NCBI GenBank assembly: GCA_910578185.1
Contig: CAJTPN010000005.1
Span: 185,085-202,041, forward strand
Length of the DNA stretch: 16,957 nt
Source of the DNA: an uncultured Acetatifactor sp.
Lineage (GTDB): Bacteria > Bacillota > Clostridia > Lachnospirales > Lachnospiraceae
Direction of reading: 5' to 3'
Of this stretch, positions 1 through 7,764 are shown piece after piece. Made by a program: the position numbers and the translations under genes. Positions within the stretch are counted from its first letter, which is position 1, and each line of letters begins with the position of its first letter. Below the pieces are notes generated by a model. It saw only the letters and a list, made by a program, of their open reading frames with translations, was not told the DNA's origin and did not search any database.

Positions 1-742
1 ACAGATTCACCACCTTTAGAAACGCAAATTGGAGGGCCTGGCCTGTGGGCAGCAGATCATAGATAAGCTGATAAATCTCCCGTTCTTTATCCTTTAAATA
101 TTTGGGATTGGGTTCCGTATACAATTCCAATTGTCCCGACTCCGACATGGTATAATTGGTGACATATTCCGGCGCCTCAAGCTTTGAATTCACTATACCT
201 GCTACGGCTAAAAACAGTACTACCCACATCATACCGGTTACCGCCACTGCCGCCTTGCTGCTCCATACCATGCTGGTCATAGTAAAAATAGCGCAAAACG
301 CCGCCGTCAGGCAGAAGCTTCCAAGCAGCATCCCCAAAACGGCCTGAAATTCCATTTCCAGCGGACCGACAAGAAAAATACCGACAACCAATACGGGAAT
401 CAAAAAACACAGACACATGAAAAATGCCGCAGCCAAATTGACAATCAGGCTGGCAAAATAAATTCTGATCCTGGGATGTCCAACAACTATCTTATTCCTG
501 ATTGTGCCGTCACTGTACTCCGTTCCCAGAAAAAGGCTGCAAAACATTGCCATGGCAAACCCGATTACAATCGTATATGCAAATAATCCATTATCTAATT
601 GAACTGCATTTTTATATTTGATCAAATCCCAATACTTATTTCCAACCAAGTACAACCCCAATACAAAAATAAAGATACACTCTGCCCAAAATAATTTACT
701 CTTCTTTAATCGCGAAAAATATGACGCCAAAAGCTTACTCAA
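1..742 (-). CDS. ABC-2 type transporter permease, partial (C-terminus beyond left edge)
   Basis: Reading the minus strand from a TTG at 742 gives an uninterrupted frame to the window edge (247 codons, no stop). An AGGAGGT at 756-750 lies 7 nt before the TTG, which is why I choose this start; no ATG is equally placed. The protein begins SKLLASYFSRLKKSKLFW, has a first hydrophobic segment at about residues 18-33, then a motif typical of ABC-2 permeases near residues 70-85 (LGTEYSDGTIRNKI), followed by at least three more hydrophobic segments and a soluble loop rich in charged residues. It is the membrane half of the exporter whose ATPase is encoded just upstream (851-1774). Such BcrA/B-type pairs commonly export or protect against peptide antibiotics, but the substrate cannot be read from sequence. 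The family is likely; the exact role is inferred. Confidence 0.85.
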   Translation of the reverse strand, partial: MSKLLASYFSRLKKSKLFWAECIFIFVLGLYLVGNKYWDLIKYKNAVQLDNGLFAYTIVIGFAMAMFCSLFLGTEYSDGTIRNKIVVGHPRIRIYFASLIVNLAAAFFMCLCFLIPVLVVGIFLVGPLEMEFQAVLGMLLGSFCLTAAFCAIFTMTSMVWSSKAAVAVTGMMWVVLFLAVAGIVNSKLEAPEYVTNYTMSESGQLELYTEPNPKYLKDKEREIYQLIYDLLPTGQALQFAFLKVVNL

Positions 743-762
743 TTCCAATACCTCCTATATCT

Positions 763-780
763 GTACCCGCTTACGGGTAC
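763..780 (-). promoter_or_regulatory. Perfect 7-bp hairpin between ABC ATPase and permease genes
   Basis: GTACCCG (763-769), loop CTTA, CGGGTAC (774-780): a perfect 7-bp stem ending 6 bp before the permease's AGGAGGT (750-756) in the minus-strand transcript. No T-run follows it, so it is not an intrinsic terminator. It may stabilise or punctuate the mRNA between the two cistrons and set their relative expression; this is inference. Confidence 0.5.
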
Positions 781-850
781 TTATGTTGATCCCTTTACTG
801 CAACGCCCGGCGGCTCCGTTACGGACTGTTATAATTGCTGCCCCGCCAAA

Positions 851-1774
851 TTACCTGCGGGCGGCATCAGACGCCCCCACAAGACTGATATAATAGTTCT
901 CAAGGCTTTCATCCCGTTCCTGCATGGACCTGACCTCACAGCCTTCCCTGTTCAAAGCCAACGTTAGTTCCGTGACCGTAATTCTGCCGAAAATATCAGC
1001 CTGCCAGTCAGAGATCACCGTATATTCCAACCCCTTCTGGTCCAACACTCTGCACATTGCCCGGATATCGGATACTGTTATTCGTATACATTTGCGACAA
1101 GCCGTATCCAGTTCTTCCGCGCTGATCTCCTTAACAATTCTACCATTGTCGATAAATCCAAAATGTGTGGCCAGCCTGGATAGTTCATCCAAAATATGAC
1201 TGGACACCAGAACGGTAATTTGACGTTCCCGATTCAGCTTCAGTATCAATTCCCGCATCTCTACAATCCCCTGGGGATCCAGTCCGTTTATGGGTTCGTC
1301 CAGCACAAGAAAATCAGGATCCCCGGCCAACGCAACAGCTATGCCAAGCCTTTGACGCATACCGAGAGAAAAATGCCTAGCCTTTTTCTTACCCGTATCT
1401 CCTAATCCTACCAGCTCCAGTAATTCCTGAATACCGTCAAAAGAGGGCAGCCCCAAGATACGGTATTGTTCCTTCAAATTCTCCTCAGCCGACATATCCA
1501 GATAAATGGACGGGGCCTCTACCACCGCGCCCACTCTCCTGCGGCTTTTTTCCATTTCCTTTCTCCCGTTTTCGATTCCATACAGGCTGTACCCGCCTTC
1601 CGTAGGCTCCTGCAATCCACAAATCAGGCGTATCAAGGTGGTCTTGCCCGCTCCGTTTCTGCCCACAAATCCATAGATTGCACCTTTGGGTACATGCATG
1701 GAAAGTCCATTTAAAACTTTATACCTTCCATAAACCTTTTTCAGTGCCGTTGTCTCCAAAACATACTCAGCCAT
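851..1774 (-). CDS. ABC transporter ATP-binding protein, BcrA-like
   Basis: A 307-aa nucleotide-binding subunit that powers export with the ABC-2 permease encoded next to it. Visible motifs: Walker A GRNGAGKTT (38-46), a Glu-containing Q-loop (VVEAPSIY, about 84-91) as in BcrA-type ATPases, ABC signature FSLGMRQ (135-141), Walker B FLVLDEP (155-161) and an H-loop SSHIL. A C-terminal region of about 90 residues follows the ATPase fold, as is common in this subfamily. Upstream ATGs exist at 1795 and 1786, but GGAGG at 1784-1780 sits 5 nt before the ATG at 1774, so MAEYVLETTA is the likelier start. The gene lies 111 bp downstream of a response regulator, with tandem repeats in the gap, which suggests regulator-controlled drug or lantibiotic resistance. 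The substrate is unknown. Confidence 0.93.
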   Translation of the reverse strand: MAEYVLETTALKKVYGRYKVLNGLSMHVPKGAIYGFVGRNGAGKTTLIRLICGLQEPTEGGYSLYGIENGRKEMEKSRRRVGAVVEAPSIYLDMSAEENLKEQYRILGLPSFDGIQELLELVGLGDTGKKKARHFSLGMRQRLGIAVALAGDPDFLVLDEPINGLDPQGIVEMRELILKLNRERQITVLVSSHILDELSRLATHFGFIDNGRIVKEISAEELDTACRKCIRITVSDIRAMCRVLDQKGLEYTVISDWQADIFGRITVTELTLALNREGCEVRSMQERDESLENYYISLVGASDAARR

Positions 1775-1836
1775 TTTTTCCTCCATTTCATTCACACTGT
1801 TCCATGCCCGTTCAGGGGATAAGATGATCTTACGTC

Positions 1837-1883
1837 AAAACAGTTGAGAAAACGGTTAAGAAAACAGTTGAGAAATAGTTGTG
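1837..1883. repeat. 12-bp tandem direct repeats, candidate response-regulator operator
   Basis: On the plus strand the unit AAAACAGTTGAG occurs at 1837-1848, as AAAACGGTTAAG at 1849-1860, again as AAAACAGTTGAG at 1861-1872, and as a decayed AAATAGTTGTG at 1873-1883. The array fills the space between the regulator's stop codon (1886) and the ATPase start (1774). OmpR-family regulators bind direct repeats spaced at about one helical turn, so the array is a plausible binding site for the adjacent regulator. I found no convincing sigma-A promoter beside it. The repeats are directly visible; the function is inferred. Confidence 0.7.
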
Positions 1884-1885
1884 TT

Positions 1886-2551
1886 TTATTTCTCCTTCAT
1901 TTTAAATCCAATGCCCCATACGGCCTCTATATAATCTCTGCCTCCAGCGTCCCGCAGCTTTGCCCGCAAGTGACTGATATGCGTTTTCAGAGAACTTTCC
2001 GTGCAGTCCGGCGTGTCTTCGCTGATTCTGTCAAGCAGCAAAGATTTCGTGACCACCTGTTCCGGATTTCTCATAAGCAGTTTTAAAATGGCATATTCTG
2101 TTCTGGTCAACCGCACGGAGCATTCCCCAACAGACACCGTATGTTTGTCCATATCCAGCATCAAATCCTTAAACTTCATAGCCCCAGCTCCCCCAATGCC
2201 CGTACCTTCCCGAAGCTGCACCGTCACTCTGGCCAAAAGCTCCTTTTGATGAAACGGCTTCGTAATATAATCCGCCGCACCGCCCATCAGGCACTCCACC
2301 TTTTTGTCAATATCCGCCTTGGCACTGAGCACAATAACCGGAATTCCCTTGATACGCTTCAGCACTTCCTCGCCGTCCAATCCCGGAAGCATTAAATCCA
2401 ACAGCACAAGATCCGGCCTGCTGTCGGAAAGCATCAGCAGACTTTCCGTCCCCGAGTACGCGCGCAAGATCTGGTAGCCTTCCTTTTGCAGCATTGCTTC
2501 CATTGCGTTGCCAATATGGATATCATCTTCCACAATCAGAATATGTTTCAT
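1886..2551 (-). CDS. OmpR/PhoB-family response regulator
   Basis: A 221-aa two-component response regulator. The receiver domain (1-115) shows the acidic pair D9/D10, phospho-acceptor D52 (in LLDLMLPG), switch S76 and conserved K98 (TKPF). The C-terminal winged helix (about 125-220) carries RLTRTEYAILKLL and ends with the typical V-W-G-x-G-F strand. The frame is open further upstream, to 2587, but MKHILIVEDD at 2551 is the family's usual start and has GGAG about 10 nt upstream. No histidine kinase gene is adjacent on the right, and the next gene downstream is the ABC ATPase, so the kinase may lie beyond the left edge or elsewhere. The 12-bp tandem repeats just after its stop are the obvious candidate target. 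Confidence 0.93.
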   Translation of the reverse strand: MKHILIVEDDIHIGNAMEAMLQKEGYQILRAYSGTESLLMLSDSRPDLVLLDLMLPGLDGEEVLKRIKGIPVIVLSAKADIDKKVECLMGGAADYITKPFHQKELLARVTVQLREGTGIGGAGAMKFKDLMLDMDKHTVSVGECSVRLTRTEYAILKLLMRNPEQVVTKSLLLDRISEDTPDCTESSLKTHISHLRAKLRDAGGRDYIEAVWGIGFKMKEK

Positions 2552-2675
2552 ATATTTTTTACTCCGCTCCCATCTATATACTGTCATCCCTCACGGCCTC
2601 ACAGAATATGATACCCGTTCCTGCCAGTCTTCTTACATACAGTTCAGGCAAAATACCAAACCGTTATCTTTAAAC

Positions 2676-2704
2676 ATTATGTATCAGGAAAGTTTAAAAA
2701 GCAA
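2676..2704 (-). promoter_or_regulatory. Possible sigma-A promoter for the response regulator
   Basis: On the minus strand TTGCTT (2704-2699), a 17-bp spacer and CATAAT (2681-2676) lie about 125 bp upstream of the regulator start. The -10 is 5/6 and the -35 only 3/6, so this is tentative. The rest of the 284-bp gap between the regulator and the permease (2552-2835) holds nothing else I can support apart from the terminator at its right end. Confidence 0.35.
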
Positions 2705-2821
2705 GACAAACCATATGGTCTGCGCTCATAAATAAAGACTATGCTTTCGGTTTTGAGTTTCACCAAATCAGCCCTTTTATGCTCATAGAATTTACCGCCG
2801 ATCGGGAATTTACGAAACACA

Positions 2822-2855
2822 CAAAAAAACTCCCCTCAGACCTTCCGAAGGGAGT
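2822..2855 (-). terminator. Intrinsic terminator of the ABC exporter operon
   Basis: On the minus strand ACTCCC (2855-2850) pairs with GGGAGT (2834-2829), followed by a run of seven T (2829-2823). The stem starts inside the last codons of the permease gene, so the stop codon (2838-2836) lies in the loop region. An inner CCTTC/GAAGG dyad strengthens the fold. Confidence 0.85.
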
Positions 2856-4413
2856 CAATGCATTCCAATGCAGCAATCGCCGCTGCCAAAACCAATACAA
2901 ACACAAGATATATCACATATGCCGGAAGTTGGGCTAAAGCGATCAGCGCCACCAGCGGCACTATGCCCGTCACCATTCCAACCAACATCGCAACAAGGGT
3001 GGATGCGCTCTGTTTTACCACTCTTGTTTCGTTCTCCCAATCAAAGACGGGAAATTTACAGTTAATCACAATTCCTATCCTTGCGGAAAAGATAATATAA
3101 ACTGCCGGTACCGCCAAAAGCCACAGCAGACTCACCACATCCGGTTTCAACGCGATCACAAGCAAAAGCTCCGACACCAGATAAAAAGGAAACGCCACCA
3201 ATATGTTGGCAAACACCATACTACGCGTGATGCTCTTTCCCGACACCGGCAGCGTCCGCATCATCCACCACTGTTTTCCTTCCATGGAAATGGCACAGGA
3301 GGTCATAGGCATCATTGCAGGCAGCATTCCCAGCAGAACCGGGAGCGCTCTGCTCACAATGCCCGGAATTCCCAGCGCCTTCTCCACATCATCCGTTCCC
3401 ATGATCAATATTGCAGCTGCAAGGAGCACCATAAGTACATTTCCGACCAAAGTATTGGTCACGTACACCACCGATGAAAAATATCTCCGGATTTCCCTGT
3501 CCACCATGCTCCAAAATGCAGATCTGACCTTCAGCCCTTTCATCCGGTAATTACCCTTTGTCTGATGAACGCCAAGCAGACTGCATATCGTTCCGTAAAA
3601 GGGCCGCAATACTTCCAGAAAGAGAACAAAGCTCAAAACGGATACTGCCAGGAAAAGGAGCAGCATTCCCAAGTTCCCCTTGATCATAGCCTTGGACAGC
3701 CAGAGCGCAGGCGGATAGATATGGCCGATCTGCTCCTCCAAAAGGGGGGCCAGCTGCCACACAAGATCTTCCAGCTGGCTTTCATCCATTCCAGATATGC
3801 TAAAACTCCCAAACAAAATGACACATACAAACACCATGGTCAACAAAATCGCTGCCAGATTCTGCTGCCTCCACCGGCTGCTGATGCCGGTGATCAAGGC
3901 TCCCACCACAGACGCAAGCGTCAGCGGCAGCATGGGCAAGAACAAAATCCCCATAAGACCATACAGATAGAATGTCACCCCCGGCCGCTCCGCGATTCCA
4001 TACACTGTCATCCCCGGCAGCATCACCAACAGACCAATACACATATCTGTAAAATACATGGACAAAAATCTGCCGGCGATAATCGACCTTACTGTAAACG
4101 GCAGCGTAATTTGCTTCTCATAGGCCCCCTTTTCAAACAAAACCGGCCCTGCTTTTAACATGGTAAAAACAAATACGACCCCTGCAACAAGCACCCCCAG
4201 AACTGCCGGCACATAATCCCCCATCTCCATATAGATCAGTCCATAGGTGGTCATGCCCACATACCCCATCAGCATCATGATCACCAGACACCATAACGCC
4301 CCCATAAGCCGGTATCTGTTTTTTTTCTTCTCATCTTTTGTATACCTGAATTCATTCCAGCCTAACAGGTTGCACAGAGAAACCCTGAGCAACCATTTAA
4401 TCTGTCTTACCAT
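2836..4413 (-). CDS. ABC exporter permease, 525 aa, multi-spanning
   Basis: A large integral membrane protein, the membrane partner of the ATPase encoded at 4397-5119; the two genes overlap by 17 bp, which implies translational coupling. GGAGGT lies 8 nt before the ATG at 4413. An N-terminal cytoplasmic stretch rich in Lys/Arg (about 20-35) precedes the first membrane segment (about 37-60). Roughly ten or more hydrophobic segments follow, in two blocks separated by a soluble part at about 285-310 (LLGVHQTKGNYRMKGLKVRS). The two-block layout resembles the long permeases paired with EcsA-like ATPases rather than short ABC-2 subunits. I do not recognise a specific orthologue or substrate. An intrinsic terminator overlaps its 3' end. 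Confidence 0.88.
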   Translation of the reverse strand: MVRQIKWLLRVSLCNLLGWNEFRYTKDEKKKNRYRLMGALWCLVIMMLMGYVGMTTYGLIYMEMGDYVPAVLGVLVAGVVFVFTMLKAGPVLFEKGAYEKQITLPFTVRSIIAGRFLSMYFTDMCIGLLVMLPGMTVYGIAERPGVTFYLYGLMGILFLPMLPLTLASVVGALITGISSRWRQQNLAAILLTMVFVCVILFGSFSISGMDESQLEDLVWQLAPLLEEQIGHIYPPALWLSKAMIKGNLGMLLLFLAVSVLSFVLFLEVLRPFYGTICSLLGVHQTKGNYRMKGLKVRSAFWSMVDREIRRYFSSVVYVTNTLVGNVLMVLLAAAILIMGTDDVEKALGIPGIVSRALPVLLGMLPAMMPMTSCAISMEGKQWWMMRTLPVSGKSITRSMVFANILVAFPFYLVSELLLVIALKPDVVSLLWLLAVPAVYIIFSARIGIVINCKFPVFDWENETRVVKQSASTLVAMLVGMVTGIVPLVALIALAQLPAYVIYLVFVLVLAAAIAALECIDSLRKV

Positions 4414-5119
4414 GTCTGGCCACCTCCATAAAGATATCCTCTAAGGAACGCTGCTTTGTCAGTTCTTTTGTGTCCCCTTCTATCATCATCTTTCCCTCGG
4501 AAATGATCCCTATCCGATTACAAAGCTTTTCTGCCACCTCAAGTACATGTGTGGAAAAGAAAATGGAACTCCCCTTCCCACAGATTTCATGCATCTTTTG
4601 TCTGAGTAATAAGGAAGCCTCCGGGTCAAGCCCTACAAAGGGTTCGTCCAGAATCAGCAACTTCGGTTCATGGATCAGAGCGCCTATCAGGGCAAGCTTC
4701 TGCTTCATACCATGAGAATACGTAGACACCAGATCTCCAAGCGCCTGATAGATTCCAAAGTCATTTGCCTCCTTCTCAATGCGATCCTCTCTGTCCTTAC
4801 CGGATATCTCAAATACATCCGCCATAAAATTCAGATATTGTATCCCTGTCAGGTATTCATACAGATCAGGATTATCCGGAATATACGCCATAACCCTCTT
4901 GCAGGCCAAAGGTTCCCGACTTATGTTTTTCCCGTCCACTAAAATCTCTCCCCGGTCAAAGCCATGGATTCCTACAACCGCTTTGATGGTCGTTGTCTTG
5001 CCGGCCCCGTTATGACCGATAAAGCCGTATATATCCCCCTCGTGAACCGTCAGTGACAGATCGGAAACCGCCGCCTTTGCGCCCTGATATGTTTTTGTCA
5101 AATTTTTAATTTCCAGCAT
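4397..5119 (-). CDS. ABC transporter ATP-binding protein, Ecs/ABC-2 type
   Basis: A 240-aa ATPase subunit. Motifs: Walker A GHNGAGKTT (35-43), signature YSHGMKQKL (134-142), Walker B LLILDEP (154-160) and a switch His in FFSTHVLE. The signature has His in place of the second Ser/Gly of LSGGQ, which occurs in exporter ATPases of this group. The length is normal for a single nucleotide-binding domain. AGGAGG lies 6 nt before the ATG at 5119. It is first in a two-gene operon with the 525-aa permease and diverges from an AraC-type regulator at 5500, the natural candidate to control it. The substrate is unknown. Confidence 0.93.
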   Translation of the reverse strand: MLEIKNLTKTYQGAKAAVSDLSLTVHEGDIYGFIGHNGAGKTTTIKAVVGIHGFDRGEILVDGKNISREPLACKRVMAYIPDNPDLYEYLTGIQYLNFMADVFEISGKDREDRIEKEANDFGIYQALGDLVSTYSHGMKQKLALIGALIHEPKLLILDEPFVGLDPEASLLLRQKMHEICGKGSSIFFSTHVLEVAEKLCNRIGIISEGKMMIEGDTKELTKQRSLEDIFMEVARHGKTD

Positions 5120-5257
5120 TTCGCGCCTCCTGTTTAAAGTTCCGTCCCTTATCTATAACGCCCGGAACGGTTGTATTGTCCTATCGACATTTCTCAGCCG
5201 GACAATTTAAAGCTTCCGCCATGCGCCGTCTGAAACGTTGATCTTGGCCGTAAAATC

Positions 5258-5263
5258 ATTATA
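5258..5263 (-). promoter_or_regulatory. Possible -10 element of the ABC exporter operon
   Basis: A perfect TATAAT reads on the minus strand 138 bp upstream of the ATPase start. No good -35 is found at 16-18 bp (best is ACATAA), so it may need an activator. The position in the spacer shared with the divergent AraC-type gene fits that idea, but the call is weak. Confidence 0.3.
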
Positions 5264-5297
5264 CCTTTAGTCTACCCCCTTTATGTGTCCGATTCAA

Positions 5298-5311
5298 TGG
5301 AAACGGTTTCA
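5298..5311. promoter_or_regulatory. CcpA/LacI-type palindromic operator (cre-like)
   Basis: TGGAAACGGTTTCA matches the catabolite-responsive element consensus (TGWAANCGNTNWCA) except for G at position 3. It sits in the spacer between the divergent ABC exporter operon and the AraC-type gene, 47 bp upstream of the -35 of the latter's promoter. It could bind CcpA or another LacI-family protein. Confidence 0.5.
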
Positions 5312-5357
5312 ACTTATGTTAATAAAAGTTTCCTGCCGCGATATTTAAAAGGTATAC

Positions 5358-5386
5358 TTGACCCGAAAGCCCACCGATGTTAACAT
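5358..5386 (+). promoter_or_regulatory. Sigma-A promoter of the AraC-type regulator
   Basis: TTGACC (5358-5363), a 17-bp spacer and TAACAT (5381-5386). Transcription would start near 5393, giving a leader of about 105 nt before the GTG start at 5500. The other elements in the 380-bp spacer (5120-5499) are the cre-like site and the divergent -10. Confidence 0.6.
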
Positions 5387-5499
5387 AAAACCTGAAATCT
5401 CTATATCATTAAATGCTTACGACAAAACAGCGCAAACGTGAACAGGACTTTCAGCGCATGATCATCTATAATCAACCCATACCAGGAGGGTTAAACGAA

Positions 5500-6390
5500 G
5501 TGTCAATACTACTGATACAGCAGGCAATCTGCTATATGGAAGCGCATATTTTAGAAGACATAAATTATACGGAAGTTGCCAAAAGCGTACATATGTCAAG
5601 CTATCATTTTCATCGCACATTCAGTTTTATCACAGGAATGACAGCGAATGAATACATCAGAAAGCGACGTCTTGCCTTGGCTGCCAGGGAGCTGCAAACG
5701 ACGAATATTTCGGTGATTGCAGCCGCATATAAATATGGCTACGAATCTCCCGAAAGCTTTTCCAAAGCCTTTTCACGATTTCATGGCTCCACCCCAAAAC
5801 AGGCAAAGCAAAAAGGCACCAAACTTCATTTATTTAATCCTCTTGTGATAAAAATATCATTGGAAGGTGGTAGTATTATGGATTACAGAATTGAGCACAG
5901 AGAAGGTCAACGATTTTTGGCATTGGTAAAATCTTTTCCGAATGAAATCATCAATGATGACAGCGATCACAGCATTCCTGACTTCTGGACAGAATGTTCT
6001 GAGAAGAACCTGATTGCGCCCATGAAATTGCTTCCCGTTGAAGGCAAACGGGATGTGTACGGTTTGTGCGCTCCTGCCAGAATCAATGAAACCCACTTTA
6101 ATTACGGAATCGGCATCCTGATAGACGAGGATACGGATCCCGCAAACTTGGATCAATTTATCAAAAGCGGCTATTCTATCTGGGAAACGGAACCTGCAGA
6201 CTACGCAGTGTTCAAATGTTTTGGATCCAACGGAGATTGTCTGGGCGAAACATGGGGTAAGTTTTTCAAGGAATTCATTCCGCAGACAGGATATCAGCAG
6301 ACAGACGATACCGACTATGAAATTTACTTTGAAAAGGGTGAACAGGGTTTGTTCTGCGAGTTATGGGTTCCTGTGAGTCAGAAACCATAG
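5500..6390 (+). CDS. AraC/XylS-family regulator with GyrI-like effector-binding domain
   Basis: A 296-aa regulator. The N-terminal region has two helix-turn-helix motifs (about 25-45 with VAKSVHMSSYHFHRTF, and about 75-95 with ISVIAAAYKYGYESPESFSKAF). The C-terminal half (about 125-290) resembles the GyrI/Rob/BmrR small-molecule-binding fold and ends in an acidic pocket-like segment (DYEIYFEKGEQG). The open frame starts at ATG 5413, but no ribosome site precedes it; AGGAGGG at 5484-5490 is 9 nt before GTG 5500, and the resulting length fits this subfamily. It diverges from an ABC exporter, so a drug-sensing role controlling that exporter is a reasonable inference. A two-way terminator follows. 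Confidence 0.9.
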   Translation: MSILLIQQAICYMEAHILEDINYTEVAKSVHMSSYHFHRTFSFITGMTANEYIRKRRLALAARELQTTNISVIAAAYKYGYESPESFSKAFSRFHGSTPKQAKQKGTKLHLFNPLVIKISLEGGSIMDYRIEHREGQRFLALVKSFPNEIINDDSDHSIPDFWTECSEKNLIAPMKLLPVEGKRDVYGLCAPARINETHFNYGIGILIDEDTDPANLDQFIKSGYSIWETEPADYAVFKCFGSNGDCLGETWGKFFKEFIPQTGYQQTDDTDYEIYFEKGEQGLFCELWVPVSQKP

Positions 6391-6418
6391 AATGCATCAA
6401 CTGTTTTCTGACATATGC

Positions 6419-6442
6419 AAAGAGGGGGTCTCCCCCCTCTTT
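6419..6442. terminator. Two-way terminator hairpin between convergent genes
   Basis: AAAGAGGGGG (6419-6428), loop TCTC, CCCCCTCTTT (6433-6442): a perfect 10-bp stem filling the gap between the AraC-type gene (ends 6390) and the anti-sigma gene (ends 6443). The A-rich and T-rich ends of the stem give short T-tracts on both strands, so it probably serves both genes. Confidence 0.8.
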
Positions 6443-7708
6443 CTAATAATTCATTCCCGTTATTCGAAGCGCCCCCTCCTTAACTCCGAACACAATGTTG
6501 GGTAAATCCTTACCGGACAGCACAAACCCTGCCATACTCGGCTTCAGATCATTTTCATCGGACTCATCCATCGACTTTCTCAATTCTTCCGTAAAGACAG
6601 CTTCCTTTCCCAAAGCAATAAAATCCTCTCTTGCAGTAATCCACATGCCCTCTTGCTGTTTCCGGAAATATAGCGGGAATGCCATAAGGTCTGCCAACGC
6701 CTCCAAATCCTGCTCGGCCACAGCCTCCTTGATCTTACCGGCAAAAACGGTTACAGCTTCTTTATCCACAGAAAAGTTATCCGTATAATACGTCTCATTT
6801 ACATCCTCTTCCGGAATACTTTGCTGATCCGTAATTTCAAACTCTATGGGGCCAAAGGCGCCTGGAGCAATCTCATATTTTGCAAATACGACGACGGGAT
6901 TGCCTTTTTGGTTCAAATAAAATCCCGTATCCGGAGTAATGCCCGTAAAGCCTCCTTCTTCCGCAGAGAAAAATGAAATGCCTTTTGCCTCCATATCTTT
7001 CATTTGTTTGTAAATACAATCATTGGCAATTTCAATATAATTCTCTCCCAGGAGGTCTTCCAAAGTCAGCATCTTCATGTTCGCCAGATCCATAGTATAA
7101 TAATTTATCGTATCACCGGCGGACGACCAGTTTTCATCTCCCCATATGGAAAAAGAAAGATATTCCTCTGTCTGGGCTTTTATATCGTATCCCACATTAA
7201 ATTCCAGATGATGTTCCTCCCATTCCTGCTGCGTCCCGCCGGTGGCCAGAAATGCCAGCCTGTATTCTTCCGCCCGCTGCATAGCCTCTTTTGCATATTC
7301 TTCACACAGATTGTGAATTTGCTGATTTACCTCCTGGGCCAGACTTTCGGTATCAGCCGCAATGATTTCCAGGCTGGGTATCTCCACGGTCATTTTAACA
7401 GCATCCGTTTCTTCTGTATAAGACCTGAAAGTAACAAGTCTTGCAAGACTTCCCAATATGGGTATCTCCCCCACCGCTTTGGCAAAAACCGTGCTGGTAT
7501 TCACGGATAAGGTAAACAGCACTACTCCCGCAGCCGCACAGACACCCGCTGTCCTGTATAAAATTTTTCTTCCGGAGAAAAACGTTCTTTTGTTCAGCCT
7601 GTCATCATATTGGGAAATCGCTTTCTCCACTCGCTTTGAAAGTTCTGCCGGGATCTCAATTTCTTCATATATTCGTTTCGCCTGTTCCAATTTGTTCTCC
7701 TGTTCCAT
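6443..7708 (-). CDS. RsiV-like anti-sigma factor with extra C-terminal domain
   Basis: A 421-aa single-pass membrane protein. A cytoplasmic N-terminus (1-47) would bind the sigma factor, a membrane segment spans about 49-69, and the extracellular part has a DUF4163/DUF3298-type region (about 100-295), with YLSFSIWG, YTMDLANMKMLTLEDLL and the RsiV-like strand VVFAKYEIAPGAFGP. Bacillus RsiV is about 285 aa and is a lysozyme receptor released by proteolysis; this protein has about 120 additional residues (300-421), predicted by eye as an NTF2-like alpha+beta domain. ATGs occur at 7714 and 7708; GGAGG at 7720-7716 leaves 1 nt to the first and 7 nt to the second, so 7708 is the start. It is co-transcribed with the sigma gene 56 bp upstream. 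A lysozyme signal is inferred only. Confidence 0.85.
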   Translation of the reverse strand: MEQENKLEQAKRIYEEIEIPAELSKRVEKAISQYDDRLNKRTFFSGRKILYRTAGVCAAAGVVLFTLSVNTSTVFAKAVGEIPILGSLARLVTFRSYTEETDAVKMTVEIPSLEIIAADTESLAQEVNQQIHNLCEEYAKEAMQRAEEYRLAFLATGGTQQEWEEHHLEFNVGYDIKAQTEEYLSFSIWGDENWSSAGDTINYYTMDLANMKMLTLEDLLGENYIEIANDCIYKQMKDMEAKGISFFSAEEGGFTGITPDTGFYLNQKGNPVVVFAKYEIAPGAFGPIEFEITDQQSIPEEDVNETYYTDNFSVDKEAVTVFAGKIKEAVAEQDLEALADLMAFPLYFRKQQEGMWITAREDFIALGKEAVFTEELRKSMDESDENDLKPSMAGFVLSGKDLPNIVFGVKEGALRITGMNY

Positions 7709-7764
7709 TCCCATACCTCCTTGCCCGTCTCCACGGACATTCGCTCATAAATTTGAAGTTACCT

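Noticed and set aside
1837..1883. CRISPR or satellite interpretation of the 12-bp repeats
   Set aside because: Units are directly adjacent with no spacers, too short for CRISPR, and positioned like an operator.
3565..4158. 197-aa plus-strand open frame inside the permease gene
   Set aside because: Rich in Gln, His and Pro, typical of the reverse complement of a membrane protein gene; no ribosome site.
7004..7510. 168-aa plus-strand frame inside the anti-sigma gene
   Set aside because: Antisense shadow of a well-supported gene, without start signals.
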